From positions 57,692,210 through 57,756,209 of the forward strand of contig JAPXFY010000026.1 of NCBI GenBank assembly GCA_030674185.1: a DNA stretch of 64,000 nucleotides. Direction: 5' to 3'. The notes under the pieces were generated by a model, which was not told the DNA's origin, did not search any database, and worked only from the letters and a program-made list of their open reading frames with translations. The number at the start of each line of letters is the position of its first letter. Within the stretch, counting starts at the first letter, position 1. The translations under genes were made by a program, and so were the position numbers. Below, piece after piece: positions 11,109 through 23,320 of the stretch. This stretch comes from Monoplex corrugatus (taxonomy: Eukaryota > Mollusca > Gastropoda > Littorinimorpha > Ranellidae).

Positions 11109-14100
11109 TTAATTTAGATTCATTATTTTCTTTCGTCTATTAATGGCATGAAAAACAAACCTGGACACATTGTATCTGTGGTGTAAACTTATTGTTTGGA
11201 GTAATGTACCGAGTGGTATTTTAACTGATTCTTTTAGGAATTTCATTCTTAGGTCTGTGTATACAGGGCATTCATATATAAAATGATGCTCGTTTTCAAC
11301 TTTTGTCTTGCAAAATGGGCATGCTTTCTTGTGAGCACATTCACTGTAACGATGTATATTGTTATTGAGTGGTAGTACACTGAATCGTAACTGAGTAACA
11401 GCAACTCTAAAACAATACGTATCCATGTTGGAAATATATTTTTCTTTTTCAAAAATTGTTTTGAAAGATCTGTAGTTCCCATATCTCTCGCGATCTCTGA
11501 TTGCTCCAGTCCATCCTTGGATATACAAGTCAACAAGTCTTTGTCTGAAGATGTTTAAAAATGCTTTTACATCTGCTACTCCTTGCTGCATCCATACGGT
11601 GTTAAATCCAGTCTCGCACAAGATTTTCCTTACATCTGATACCCAACAATCCTTTCCATTTATGTCTAGTTCTAGTAGCATACAGTAAGCTTTATGCGGT
11701 AATCTTTCTACATCCATTTGCAACAGTTTAAACCAATATCTTAAGCAAGAAATACTAGAATTTACATATAGAGGGCATCTTCCCAGATCAGCATATACCA
11801 TCATGTTTGGTGTCCTTACAGGTACACCCAAAAATCTTTTGCATGCCATTAAATGTACCTTTTCAATGTGCTGCAGTCTGTTTAATCCCCAGACTTCAGA
11901 TGCATATAATAGTATGGGCTGTATCTTCGCATCAAATATTTTAAAGAAAATCCCCATTGTCATTTCCTTGTATTTCTGAAAAGCCATGTTGAGCTGTACA
12001 ACTGCTTTCTTTCCTTTCGTTGCTAAATGTGTAGTGCCTTTTCTGACACTTACCATTGTTGTAAAATTAAAGCCTAAATAACAATAGCTGTTCACCACCT
12101 CCAATCTATTTCCATCAAAGAACCATTTCTCCTGCTTTCCCAGGAAACCCCCTTTCCTAAACACCATAATCTTTGTTTTATCAATATTTACAGTTAATTT
12201 ATGTTGTTACAGCACGAATATAGAACATCCATTGATTCTGTAAACCATTAGGTGTAGTTGAAAACAACACCACATCATCTGCAAAAAGTAAAATGAATAA
12301 TTCCATAATACCTGGTAGTAACTGAATACCATGTTTGCCTTTGTCGGCCATGTGATTTGCTAACTGATTGATGAATACGGAAAATAATGTTGGGCTCAGA
12401 ACACAACCCTGTCTGACACCAACCGGACATTCAAACATTTCTGAGAGATCGTTGTTCACACGGATACACGAAAATAGTGACTTGTACATAGCCATAATTG
12501 CAGCAAGAAATTTCCCTTTTGCTCCTACGTGTACAATACATTGCAGAAGTTTGTCATGTCTGACAGAATCAAATGCTTTTTTAAAATCGACAAAAGCAAC
12601 ATACAATTTTCTGCCTTTCTTGCAAAGACATTTCTGAATGATGGTATGCAAAGTGAATGTATGATCAATGGTTGAATATTTATTACGAAATCCTGCCTGA
12701 CTTTCTGAGATCAAATTATTATTTTCTAACCAGGTGTACAATCTCGTGTTCAATATTGAAGTATAACATTTTGATATTATGCTTAATAGAGAGATACCTC
12801 TATAGTTGTCCGCAATTTCAGGATCCCCTTTCTTGTAAATAGAAATAATAATGGCTTTTGCCCACTCTTTAGGATATATTCCTTGGCTAAATATTCTATT
12901 AAATAATTTTGAGAGAAACATCTAAATATATTTATCGCTGTTTTTTAACATTTCAGCTGAAACATTGTCTATTCCGCTTGCTTTCCCCGTTTTAAGCTTA
13001 TCAATAGCTCGTTTAATCTCATCCTTAGATATATCTCTGTTTAGCACGTGCTCTGATTCCTCATTTAAATCAACTTTAATATTACAATGACGGAAAATAC
13101 AAGTGCTACTACTGGTGCTGATGATATGACGGTCAGTGATAAAACAGCTGAAGATGACCATTCTCCATTATTTTGAAAAATGCTTTTGAAATGATTGAAC
13201 CAGACATCAGTGCTGATATTATTCTTGATTTTGTCTTTCTTTCCACAACCCATGCTTCTCAGCGTTTTCCAAAATTGTGATGAATTATTCATTTCCTTCG
13301 TTAGTAATTCTGCTTTTTGTTTTCTAAAGGCCTGTCTTTTTGTCTTTAGTAATCGTCGGTATTTTTTTCTTGCTTCCACATACAAAATCCTATCTTCTTC
13401 CTTTCTGTTTTTCCTGAAATAATTGAGTTTCTGCCTACTTTCCCTTTTTGCTTGCTGGCACTCCTTATCAAACCATTCGGATCTTTTGTTCTGGTTGAGC
13501 TTAAACGTTTTGTACATACATGCGCTAGCATCTCTTAGACATTGTACAAAGATATCCAAAGCACTATCTACATCGCTATGTAAAGTAATGGTGGCCAACT
13601 TCAGTGTCTTTTGAATATCTGAGTTTTTCAACATTTTGTAAAAATCGGCTTCTAGTTCTTGTTTCCAAATATATTTATTACAAAATTCGTTATTTTCTGA
13701 ATGTACTGCACCTAAATCACTTTCAACAATACCATTTGTGACTTCAACAGTCAAAACCACTGGTAGGTGATCAGAATCTGTCATGTTCTTCACATCAAGT
13801 GATTTAATATGCATGGATGAAAACAAATCAGTAGATACAATGAAATAATCAACGGTGCTAGTTCCAGAGGAACCAATAAACGTACAACTGTCATCAAAGT
13901 TTGATTCGCACAGCCCATTCAGTATAATACATTCAAACATATTGCATATCTCAATTAGTTGATTACCAAAAATATTAGTACATTTATCCTGCGAATTCCT
14001 TGGAAATATGTTATTGTCTGTGACATTCACATCAAAGTCGCTGCTGTCACCACTGACACTACAGTTTTCACACGCTGTTCTTGCGTTGAGATCACCATTT

Positions 14101-14605
14101 AACATAATGAAGAAATCATTACATAATTCATATAAGTCTAGAATGCACTGTTCTAGTACTTCCATACCATATATACCTTGCTAACTATTCCAGTAAACGG
14201 AATCACATGGAGGGATATATGTACAAATCAATAGTATGTCTTTGTCTACGAAAACAGGTCTTTGGCAATTTTAACCACTACCGTATTTTCGTGTTTTGTT
14301 TGAATTTGCTCAATAAAATGCGAAAAGGACTTTCTTATCATTACAATTACTCCCCCAGAATATCTCCCTTGGTGAGATAACTTTCTGGCTTTTGATGAGA
14401 ATATTATAAAATCGTTGAAGAGTGCTGATTCAAATTTAGTCGCAACAAATGTTTCAGTCAAACAAATCAGATCATGTGCGAGAAGAAAACTAATAAAATC
14501 TGTGTTCTCTAATTTTTCTAAGAATCCATTTACATTGTAATTGATAAATTTGACGTTAGATCTATTTATGACATTATCATGAGAGTTGGTCTCGGACCCT
14601 GGCAC
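11109..14605 (-). pseudogene. LINE ORF2 (endonuclease-reverse transcriptase), broken
   Basis: The APE-type endonuclease begins at 14605 (VKFINYNVNGF, LICLTETF, GGVIVMIRK). It continues after a frame break at 14165 with MLNGDLNART, STVDYFIVS and SDHLPVVL, the Asp/His motifs of the fold. The RT follows below 13060: GKASGIDNVSAEML, NYRGISLLSIISK, SQAGFRNKYSTIDH, VAFVDFKKAFDSVRH (motif A), GVRQGCVLSPTLFS (motif B) and ILLFADDVVLF (catalytic YADD equivalent). The C-terminus (12167-11109) has a Cys/His module CPFCKTKVENEHHFIYECP. The catalytic residues look intact, but frame breaks near 14200, 12920 and 12180 and an inverted insert at 13087-13166 disable it. Confidence 0.9.
13087..13166 (+). other. 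Inverted ORF1 fragment inserted in ORF2
   Basis: This about 80-bp segment reads on the plus strand gacggaaaatacaagtgcta ... gaagatgaccattct. It is a near copy (about 90%) of ORF1 sequence that the same element carries on its minus strand at 15125-15200. So it is in inverse orientation to the host ORF2. It sits between FQNNGEW of the linker and the start of the RT region. Confidence 0.9.
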
Positions 14606-14692
14606 TGGTCCAGTCTTCCAGTTTAAAGGGGAATGATCATGAGATCCAGACGACAGAATACATCTGTCTTGTATTGTGGCCCGGCCGATTAC

Positions 14693-17095
14693 CTATTTTT
14701 TGGTATCTGAGGCAGCACCCATTGTGGGTTTAGTTTTAGTACTTCGTGATCTGTCTCTGGATTTTGCCTGATCTGTAGTTTGTGTTTTCCTAAAGGAATC
14801 TATGATACTGCTCTGACTACAGGACCGTAGACGATCTTTGTCAGAGTCCTGGTTGGCCACTCGTGTGTGTGACACGGTACGTCGTGGTCGCAGTTCATGA
14901 GTAGAGGGCTGGACCTGCAAATGTTGGTTTATGGCCTGACTTTCAGTGTCCGACACATGAATACTGTCCTCTGGGTTTGGCAGTCTGTCAGTATTCAAGC
15001 TTTGTGTCAGTATTTCTGCATTTGCCTGCTTTGTTTGGTCGTGTCTGCTTTTGTTAGGGTTTGATTTATTTAGCCCTACGTTTGTAGTACTGCTGGTTCT
15101 GTTCTTGGTGTAACTGTGTCAGAATGGTCATCTTCAGTGCTTTATCACTGACCGTCATATCATCAGCATCAGTAGTAGCATTTGTATTTTCCGTCACTGT
15201 TTTAGGATGTTCATTATCACGAGAGTCCCCTGCTCCTTCATTATCAGTGATGTCACAATCAGACTCACCTTTATCCTCACAAGCACTTAAGTCACCCTTG
15301 TTACTGACAGAAAAGTTGTCACTATCATCAGTGTGAACAACAATGTGTTCATTTTGTTGTCCTCTAGTCATTTGACTATTCTGGACACGTCTGTCAATAG
15401 TTTCCAGTCTGTCAGGAGCGTGGGGGGGCATTGGGGGACGGCGGCACTGACCGGATTATGCTCCTCTGACGTCTGCTGGTACTCTTCTCAGTTACTTTGT
15501 CTGTCTTGAAGGCAGTGGAATTTTGTCCGTTGGAAACAGAGGAGTTTTGTCTGTTGGTGTTTTCTTTTCTGAAAACAAACCTTCTGTGATTCGAACCGTA
15601 CTGTCCATCGTCCCTTACCACGTCGCTGTATAGGTATGGCCCGGGGACAAGGGGCCTGGTCCTACTCCTAATCCAGTCTGTCTGGTTGGAGGCGTGTCCA
15701 GATTTCTCAAAGTCCCTACTGTCACTGCAGTGTCTAGACTCAGCATATGTTGCACTGAGTGTCCTCGATGTATGTGTGCCCTTATCTGACCTGGTCTGCG
15801 GTCTGTTTTGTCTCTTTTTCCTTTGGTTCGTGTCCATTTCCTGAACGAAATCATCGTAATGGTTGATGGGGTGGTCTCTGTTATAATGTCCATAGTTGTG
15901 CCTTGCCGGGTGTGTATTGACGGGCCGTGGATCTCTACTGTTTTTGTATTCTTCACGTCCAATGTCATGGGCCTGAGGCCAGTCTTCCATGTACTGTGTA
16001 GTATTGGTGGAAGTATTTGGTCATTTTTGTATTCTTCGTCCAATGTCATGGGCCTGAGCCAGTCTTCCATGTACTGTGTAGTATCTGGTGGGAAGTATTG
16101 GCCATTTTTGTATTCTTCACAGTCCAATGTCATGGCCTGAGGCCAGCTTTCCATGTACTGTGTAGTATACTGGTGGGAATGTATTGGCCATTTTTTGTAT
16201 TCTTCACGTCCAATGTCATGGGCCTTGAGGCCAGTCTTCCATGTACTGTGTAGTATCTGGTGGGAAGTATTGGCCATTTTTGTATTCTTCACGTCCAATG
16301 GTCATGGGCCTGAGGCCAGTCTTCCATGTACTGTGTAGTATCTGGTGGGAAGTGTTGGCCATTTTTGTACGTGTGGTGATAGGTGTCCTGGCTGTTCCTC
16401 ACATGGAGCTTTCCCTTGTGGATGTATGCTGTTTTGCCAAGCCCACGATGAAATGCGAGCATTTCCCTTTGGTAGGTAGTGAGGTCAGAGGCCACTGATC
16501 ATTGTACCTCATGCTGCTCCAATTCTGGATCGCTCAATATGGCCATTTTGTCAGCCCAGCGACAAAACAGCACCAGGACGGGACGAGGACTGCTTCCGTG
16601 AGTGCGCGGTTTTCCAATTCGATATGCGTGTACAATGTCTTCTTTGTACCAGTCTGGTTTCCTTGGGTGACTGTTGAGGACTTCTACGATACTTTCGGTT
16701 GTGACGTAGTCGTCCTCCCATTCTTGCTCCGCTACATTGATGAATATCAAGTTACACGCTTTTGCTTCTTTTTCAGTTGCTTCCAGTTTTCTTTCGAGTT
16801 TTTCAATTCTGTCCATCATTATTGTGCTATTTTCTTGGAGATCGTCAATTGATTTTCTATTTGTAAAAACACATTCCTTCAGCTTCCTGACTTCAGTAAA
16901 GAACTGTGAAATTTTGTCCTCTAAATTGCTGAACTTTTCTTCCATGGTTCTCTGTACTGCTGCTGAATGCAATTGTAGTGCATGTTGTATCTGTGCAAAT
17001 CGCCAGTCAATCAAGTTAGGGTAAGGGGGTGGATCACAATTTCCCTGAGCCATAACGCCATTAATGACAGGCTTCTTTTCATGCTCAGCGAACAA
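14693..17095 (-). pseudogene. LINE ORF1 (Transposase_22-like RNA-binding protein), broken
   Basis: The first 198 codons (17095-16499) show a coiled coil (MEEKFSNLEDKISQF ... ENSTIMMDRIEKLERKL) then an RRM-like part (CNLIFINVAEQE, DIVHAYRIGKP, RPVLVLFCRW), the layout of L1 ORF1p/Transposase_22. An in-frame TGA at 16499-16501 interrupts it. The same frame continues with VASDLTTYQREMLAFHRGLG, matching the family's C-terminal domain. After that comes a 28-codon tandem array, then a long polar, probably disordered tail in shifting frames (15990-15412, 15431-15066, 14998-14693) rich in Ser, Asp, Arg and Thr. ORF1p would bind element RNA in the RNP. This copy cannot make an intact protein. Confidence 0.82.
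15930..16370 (-). repeat. 84-bp (28-codon) tandem repeat in LINE ORF1
   Basis: About five copies of an 84-bp unit encode YKNGQYFPPDTTQYMEDWPQ followed by AHDIGREE on the minus strand. Single-base indels between copies spread the pattern over three frames. Confidence 0.92.
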
Positions 17096-17457
17096 ATGTT
17101 CACACAGAGAAATGATCCTTGGACGTTCTACAATTCACAGTGTCTTGTCTCTAAAGCAATGAAAGCACGTGCAATTTTCAACATTGTACTGGTCCGACGA
17201 CACATGTTAACTTGATTTGTTTTCATACAAGGTGAAAACAGAAAATCCTTCATTGTCTCTACTAATTTATTCCGATGTTAATTGTGGACCATCTACTGAC
17301 CTGATTCGTTGATCCATGTCATTTTCAATTGCACACAACCTTTATAAACTCCTCTGTCAAAAATCTCTGTCCGCATTACTCTCAAACTGTCACAAATCGA
17401 TGAAGACGGAAGAGGGATGATCGCACGTCTGACGCATGTGTTAGCTAAGCCCGAAGA

Positions 17458-17562
17458 GAGAGAGAGTGAGAGAGAGGAGAGAGAGGAGAGAGAGAGTGAG
17501 AGAGAGAGAGAGTGAGAGAGAGAGAGAGAGAGGAGGAGAGAGAGAGAGAGAGAGAGACTTCA
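17458..17562. repeat. (GA)n microsatellite
   Basis: Interrupted gagaga tract abutting the 3' end of the following LINE; it probably began as that element's tail. Confidence 0.95.
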
Positions 17563-19095
17563 GATGACTTCGATTCAGATGGTTTATTCATATAGGCCAC
17601 AGCCCCTTAGAAGGGGGATACACATAATTATGCATTCTCACAATCATATAAACATTAACTAAGCAATAACCATATTTCTAATTTGAAATATTTCACACAA
17701 AAGCATAACAAATAAGCGAAAAGAACATAAGATACAAACATTCTATTCATGTTCGAGCCTTGCATCCGTTGGGTAAAATTAATTCTAAAAAGACTCAAGA
17801 AATTGCTGTCTCTCTAAATTTAAATGCTTTGTATAGAAATAAAGCTAAATTTCGAACAACTTTAGTAGAAGTTGATGACATCAATAAAGTGAATTTAAAT
17901 AAGGAAGGTTGTCTATAATATTTTGAGCTTATGTATTTCTCACGAATAGAATGGAGTGCTGGACAACATAATACAAAATGTACTTCATCTTCTTTTGATA
18001 TTTTGCACAATGGACATAATAGATCACGATCACTATGTGCTCTGTATCTAAGATAATGAACTGTGATTTCCGATATACCTAACCTAAATCGTGTCATTGT
18101 ATATTTTAGATGTCTGTTCATATCTATCTTTAAGTAGGGTTTCAAATCATGCATACCAGAAAAAGTACTGTATATGTTATACCTCTCACTATTTTGAGTA
18201 TGTTCGTTCCATTCCTGCCACCTACAATCACTTAAACGTTGACGAAAAACACGAATGAATTGATTCAGTCTGCCAACACCTTGACAAAACCATACAACAC
18301 CAAAACCATATTTAAATAAGCAAATACCGTACATTGGATGCCCAGTTTTGCTTACCTTTAGCATCTAAATAATATAACATATTATATGCTTTTCGTGGAA
18401 TTCTATGGTCTTTCATCATATGCAACAATTTAAGCCAGTAGCGAACACAATTAACTGCAGAGTTTATGTATATGGGATGGCGATTTGTTTCACCATATAC
18501 AAGATCATTAGGCGTTCGCATATTAATTCCTAGAAAGTTTTTCAAAGCAAAAGTATGAACTGCTTCACAATAAATTGCAGCTTTACTTAATCCCCATAGT
18601 TCAGATCCATATTGTGCGATAGGTTGTACCTGAGAATCAAATAATTTAACAAACACATCGAAAGAATTAATATCAAAAAGGTACATCTTCTGCATAATGA
18701 AAAGCAAAACATTTTTAGCTCTGCTGGATAGCTCTTTGCATGTTGCAACAAAGCTCAAACGAGTAGAGAACAATATTCCAAGATACTTGTACACATTTAC
18801 CACAGGCATTGCATATCCGTCATATACCCAACTTTCCCTTGCACCCAAGTACCCACCCTTTCTAAATACTATGATATTACTTTTTGACATATTGACCTTT
18901 AAATGAAGCGCAGCTGCTGCGCGTTGCAGACTGTTTAACTGTGTTTGAAGTCCAGTGACTGTTTCTGCCATCAAAACAACATCATCTGCCAGCAAAAGAA
19001 TGAATAATTCAAAAGCATCACGAGATAGAACAGCACCGTGTCTTCCATTATTAATCACCTCAATCGCCAATTCGTTTATAAAAAGAGAAAGATAG
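17563..19095 (-). mobile_element. LINE of the same family as 10880-17455, 5'-truncated
   Basis: The minus strand starts inside the RT: INELAIEVINNGRHGAV, then LILLADDVVLMAETVTGLQ-type catalytic motif (LLADDVVL), VFRKGGYLGARESWVYDG and IQYGSELWGLSK-like thumb. A Cys/His C-terminus, CPLCKISKEDEVHFVLCCP, follows. Motif order and wording parallel ORF2 at 11-13 kb (VFRKGGFLGKQEKWFFDG; CPFCKTKVENEHHFIYECP). A frame break lies near 18340. The 3' UTR is about 220 bp and ends ttcagatggtttattcatat...ggcc. The truncation point merges with a GA/GT tract near 19090-19130. Confidence 0.87.
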
Positions 19096-19425
19096 AGAGA
19101 GAGAGAGAGACTGTGAGTGTGTGTGTGTGTATGCACTTATAGTAGTGCATAACTATGTGCATGTATGTTGGTCAGTCTGTGAGCGCACGTGTGTGTGAGC
19201 TTCAAAAGCCTGCACATTTTTACATTATTCGACTTTAACTTTGTACGGGTATTTTGTCTCTTGTTTTCTAATCCATAGTGATTTAGAATGTCACTAATAA
19301 TTCATTGTGTTTTTATTTCGTGTTTTTTTTTTCTGAAATAAATAATTATATTCACAGTAACGATTTGTGTAAAGCTAATCATACTGAGTAGGTTATTGAG
19401 CGTTTCACAGTCATTTATGTATCAA

Positions 19426-19433
19426 TACACACA

Positions 19434-19508
<75 letters not shown>

Positions 19509-19545
19509 ACATACATACACATACACACATACATAACAGGCAAGA
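19426..19545. repeat. (CA)n microsatellite
   Basis: Nearly pure CA run; an equivalent CA run lies at the matching place in copy 2 (30580-30730). Confidence 0.97.
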
Positions 19546-20294
19546 CACACGTACAAATATAAACACGCACAGATACATTTTAAATGATCTGAATAATGAT
19601 TTACAATAAAACAACTTTTGCCTTAATTATTTTGTAATGAAATGCAGACCATTACTGAACAATCCACAGCTTTAAACCTCAAACTCGAATTTATAAAAGC
19701 AAAAACATTCTGATATGTAAATGGAAATAGTTTTGGATAGAACAGTTGAACTGAATTGTTAAAATAAACAACGGATCGGATTTTTATCCATGTAATTGAA
19801 GTTATCAACTGCTGGTCTCAACACATTTAAAGTAAGGCACGGTTACTATACGATATTCATCACAGGGAAAGACCTCTCTGCCTCTGCATATGTCCAGAAA
19901 ATAATGTAGGGATAAGGCTGCACGAAAATCCAGCGTACATGTTAGAACAACCACGTTATTGACTTTTATATACATGTTTTGAAACAACACAACTATTTCT
20001 CTTCCCGTATTTTGTATTAACGTCACGTTAGACACTAGAATACAGCAGCTGAAAGACACACATGAACTTCTGGCTCTTAGCATCAGATGGATTTTTTTAT
20101 GATAGTTTGGTCAAGTTAATGGTTCATATATCGAATTGGAAGGATTTTTTGATAAAAACTATTAAACAAAAGAACTAATGCGCTTCATGGTTTGTTTTGA
20201 AATGATAATTCCATTGTCCTGTGTGTTGTTAGATCTTGTCATATGCACAAATATTAAATGTCTGCTTACAACGATATGATGCATTCAGAATAGC

Positions 20295-21331
20295 TTAACT
20301 CACTCGGTAACGACGGAATGCTATAGCGGTCGTGATGAAAGGCACGATTGCGTACGACGGAACGCTATAGCGGTTTCGATAATTAAAATTTTTTCGACGC
20401 TCCCCTTTTGAGCCTGCATGCCAACCATAGCCACAGTGGTCACTGCAAACATGTCAAGGGTCAAGTGGAAAGTTACTTCGTGAGATTCCGAAACACTACA
20501 CTCGTCGGGAAGCGATTGTCTTCGGCACCCCGAATGACTTGCTAATCTGCATTCGTGTCGAAAATGGCGTTGCAGGCGAGTACGAGTTTTCAAACAAATT
20601 AGATCGCGACGGCCGCGTTTCACTGCTGCTAAAGTGATTGAAGTGCTTTAGACTGAAGGATTGGACATCGAGGAGTATGCTGAAGATAATGGTGAAAGTG
20701 TATCAAGTGATGGAAGCTGCCAGCAAGAAGGTACTGACAGTGACCCAGTTTCAGACGACAGTGAAGTGGGAAAGGGAGGTGGGCGTACACGTCACGAGAG
20801 GCGAGCAGTCAGCAGGCCAAGTATAGCGAGTCGCATGTCTGATGGAGGTTTCATTCACTTTATGAATGCATGTGTCCTTCTCTGGCTCTTGTGGCCTGCA
20901 TGTCTCATTTGAGTGCCATGCCCCCATAATTCCCCTGTGTAACAATTTCTAACATTTATTCATATAATATCACTAATAATCTTTTTTTTTTACCCTGAGC
21001 AAAGTCTACTTTATTCATGTTGTTTTGTGCATACAAAGACCTTCTCACCTTTGACTGTGTGTTCATGGAGCTGATCAGAGTGACTGACTGTACAGTGATC
21101 CAGACCACAAAATTTGGGGTATTTTCAACATGGCACATGACGAAGAAATATTCAAGGAAGAACTTCGATAGTTTGGCATGAACTAACCCAACATGTCAAT
21201 ATTCAGATCTGAAAGTTTCATTTTGATCCTTTATGTTTTGTTTTTTTTGTGATTTTTTTCCTAACCTTTCAAAATCGGCCGTACCTGGGGAAACGCAAGG
21301 GGAAAAACTCTCCATACCGAGTGAGTTTTAA
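20295..21331 (+). mobile_element. piggyBac-like non-autonomous element flanked by TTAA
   Basis: The element is bounded by TTAA at 20295-20298 and 21328-21331. Its ends read ctcactcggta (left) and taccgagtgagtt (right), an 11-bp terminal inverted repeat, with subterminal cggaatgctatagcggt/cggaacgctatagcggt repeats. The matching place in copy 2 (about 31497-31512) lacks the element, which fixes its limits. An internal plus-strand frame (20601-20820) reads RFTAAKVIEVL, a stop, then EGLDIEEYAEDNGESVSSDG, an acidic N-terminus of the kind piggyBac transposases have. The catalytic core is missing, so it is a deletion derivative needing transposase in trans. Confidence 0.82.
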
Positions 21332-21839
21332 TGCTTGCTTTAATGACAGTATCTTGACTGACGGGGACATTTATATATAGTATTCACCAACTGGAGTCAT
21401 CTAGATTATTCTGTGGCATTGAACCTACAAGTAAGAATGACAATCTGTAAGTTTATCACATGACACAAACGTTCAGATCACGACTGGGCAAGCTTATTCA
21501 TACTAATGGTTTAAAGATAAGTTTGGCATTGAAGAAACAGCTTGATGTAGCCAGAAATAATTGTGAAGGAGAAACAATAGTATTCAAGTTTAAATGTGAT
21601 TCAGCATTGCCTGACCGTTTCATCTCGATTTATGTGAGATTTCAAGGGTGTCACCTCAACCGCCCAAGTCATTCAAACTCTGAACAGTATATTTAGATGT
21701 ATACCAAAGAATACATCACCTGTTAGAATTTTGAACATAAATCTATAATTTCCATGCCTTTGTTTATATTAATCTACCATTCACATGTGCCCATCGTAGC
21801 ACACACAATTCCACACTTAAATAGAATTTCAAACTTACT

Positions 21840-22170
21840 TTACATTACTCTATCATTTACGTGTATCCATCATGGGTCACACAAATCCACACTTACCTAC
21901 AACTTCAAAGTTTGTTTACACTAAACTATAATTTACTTGTATTCATCATGGGTCACACAAATCCACACTTATCTACAACTTCAAAGTTTGTTTACACTAA
22001 ACTGTAATTATTTGTATCCATCGTGGGCCACACAAATCCACACTTATCTACAACTTCAAAGTTTGTTTACACTAAACTGTAATTTATTTGTATCCATCGT
22101 GGGCCACACAAATCCACACTTACATGCAACTTCACAGTTTGTCCACATTGATTTATCATTTGCATGAACC
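21840..22170. repeat. 76-bp tandem repeat, about 4 copies
   Basis: The unit contains tcatgggtcacacaaatcc, then tctacaacttcaaagtttgt and ttacactaaactgtaa. Copy 2 of the segmental duplication has a single unit (about 31945-32020), so the array grew after duplication or contracted there. Confidence 0.88.
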
Positions 22171-23320
22171 AATCGTGGACCAAATCCTCACTCACATACA
22201 GCTTCAAAGTTTATTGACTAAACATACAATTTGTATTCAAATACAGACTCTCATCCAACTGCATGAATCACAATAATCGTGGAACACAGACGTATTTGGC
22301 GTATAAGAAACAATTTCGAGGAAAACTAAAGATACCGTAGGCAGGTTATTTAACAACATGATGGCATATCAGGTATACGAGTAAAATCAGCTCAACAGCA
22401 GACATTCATCACAGCACAGTGTGTGACGCATTGTCCCTGTCTTATTTGTTTTTATATCGATGCAACTAAAGTAGAAGAATGCAATAACGAAACTAGATAA
22501 ACGTGTGTTGGAAAACATGTGTTGGTCAAGGCTCTTGTTTGAGAGACTTTGATGTCTCTTGATTGAGGGATTTAAACTGATCATCTTCAGTTCTTGTCAA
22601 GGGCTGTCGAGGGCACACACACACACACACACAACACACAGAGACAACTAAATGTTTTCTTCGTGTTGTCTCCATCGTGAGGGCTACCGCTCTGTGAGGA
22701 CACCATCTGTCTGACTGCACAATGGATGTGCCTGAATAAGGACTCAGGTGGATGTGGAAGAGTGTTTGATGTGGCGGAACTAATTGATTCTTGAGTGGTA
22801 GCCCTTGGTTGTGGCTGGGTGGTCGCTGCCGCAGCTGTCTTTCTCGCTATTGTGTCTAGCCACAGTAGACTTTCTTTGTCGTCTGCTATGCCGATGACAG
22901 CACGTGCACCCCGTAGCTGCGGACAGCAAAAAATCCAGAACAGTAAGAATTGACTGAAATATCTTGGCAAAACCCTCAAAAAATGGTAGCGAGCCCAGTC
23001 AAAATAATCAAGAACATCCTCACCTCCCAACATCTACCATCGCAACAAAAGCTCGAAATTATCTTGGCATGATAAATTTTCGTGATTCCTCCTCATTCCC
23101 AATTATGCTTTGTTAACGCAATATCTTCAGGCTCAGGTTCAAATTCCTTATAGGCCATGTGACTTCTAGAGACGTATCAGGGCTAACACCACGTTAAAAA
23201 CGACACCCTACTTTAAGTAAAAAGACAACAATTAAAATACAAGCTCACTGTTGTCCGTTCAAGTCTAAAATGCATTTAAAACATCAGGTCACCTTACCAA
23301 CATCACTTCACCAGAAAGTT
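22171..23320. other. Non-coding part of segmental duplication copy 1
   Basis: No gene. It holds a short CA run (22612-22640) and, near 23120-23200, text with a B-box-like ggttcaaattcc followed by caccacgttaaaaacgacac, which may be a SINE remnant. The copy-2 equivalent is at 32920-33010. Confidence 0.4.

Larger units (their letters stand above)
10880..17455 (-). mobile_element. Near full-length two-ORF LINE
   Basis: ORF1 (17095 down to about 14693) and ORF2 (14605 down to 11109) lie in the order expected for a non-LTR retrotransposon on the minus strand. About 350 bp of possible 5' UTR runs up to a GA tract. The combination of an L1-like coiled-coil/RRM ORF1, an APE endonuclease, an RT and a Cys/His-rich C-terminus points to the L1/Tx1/Nimb range; I cannot fix the clade. 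The element is damaged: nonsense and frame breaks in ORF1, frame breaks in ORF2, and an inverted ORF1 piece inside ORF2. The outer ends are approximate. Confidence 0.85.
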
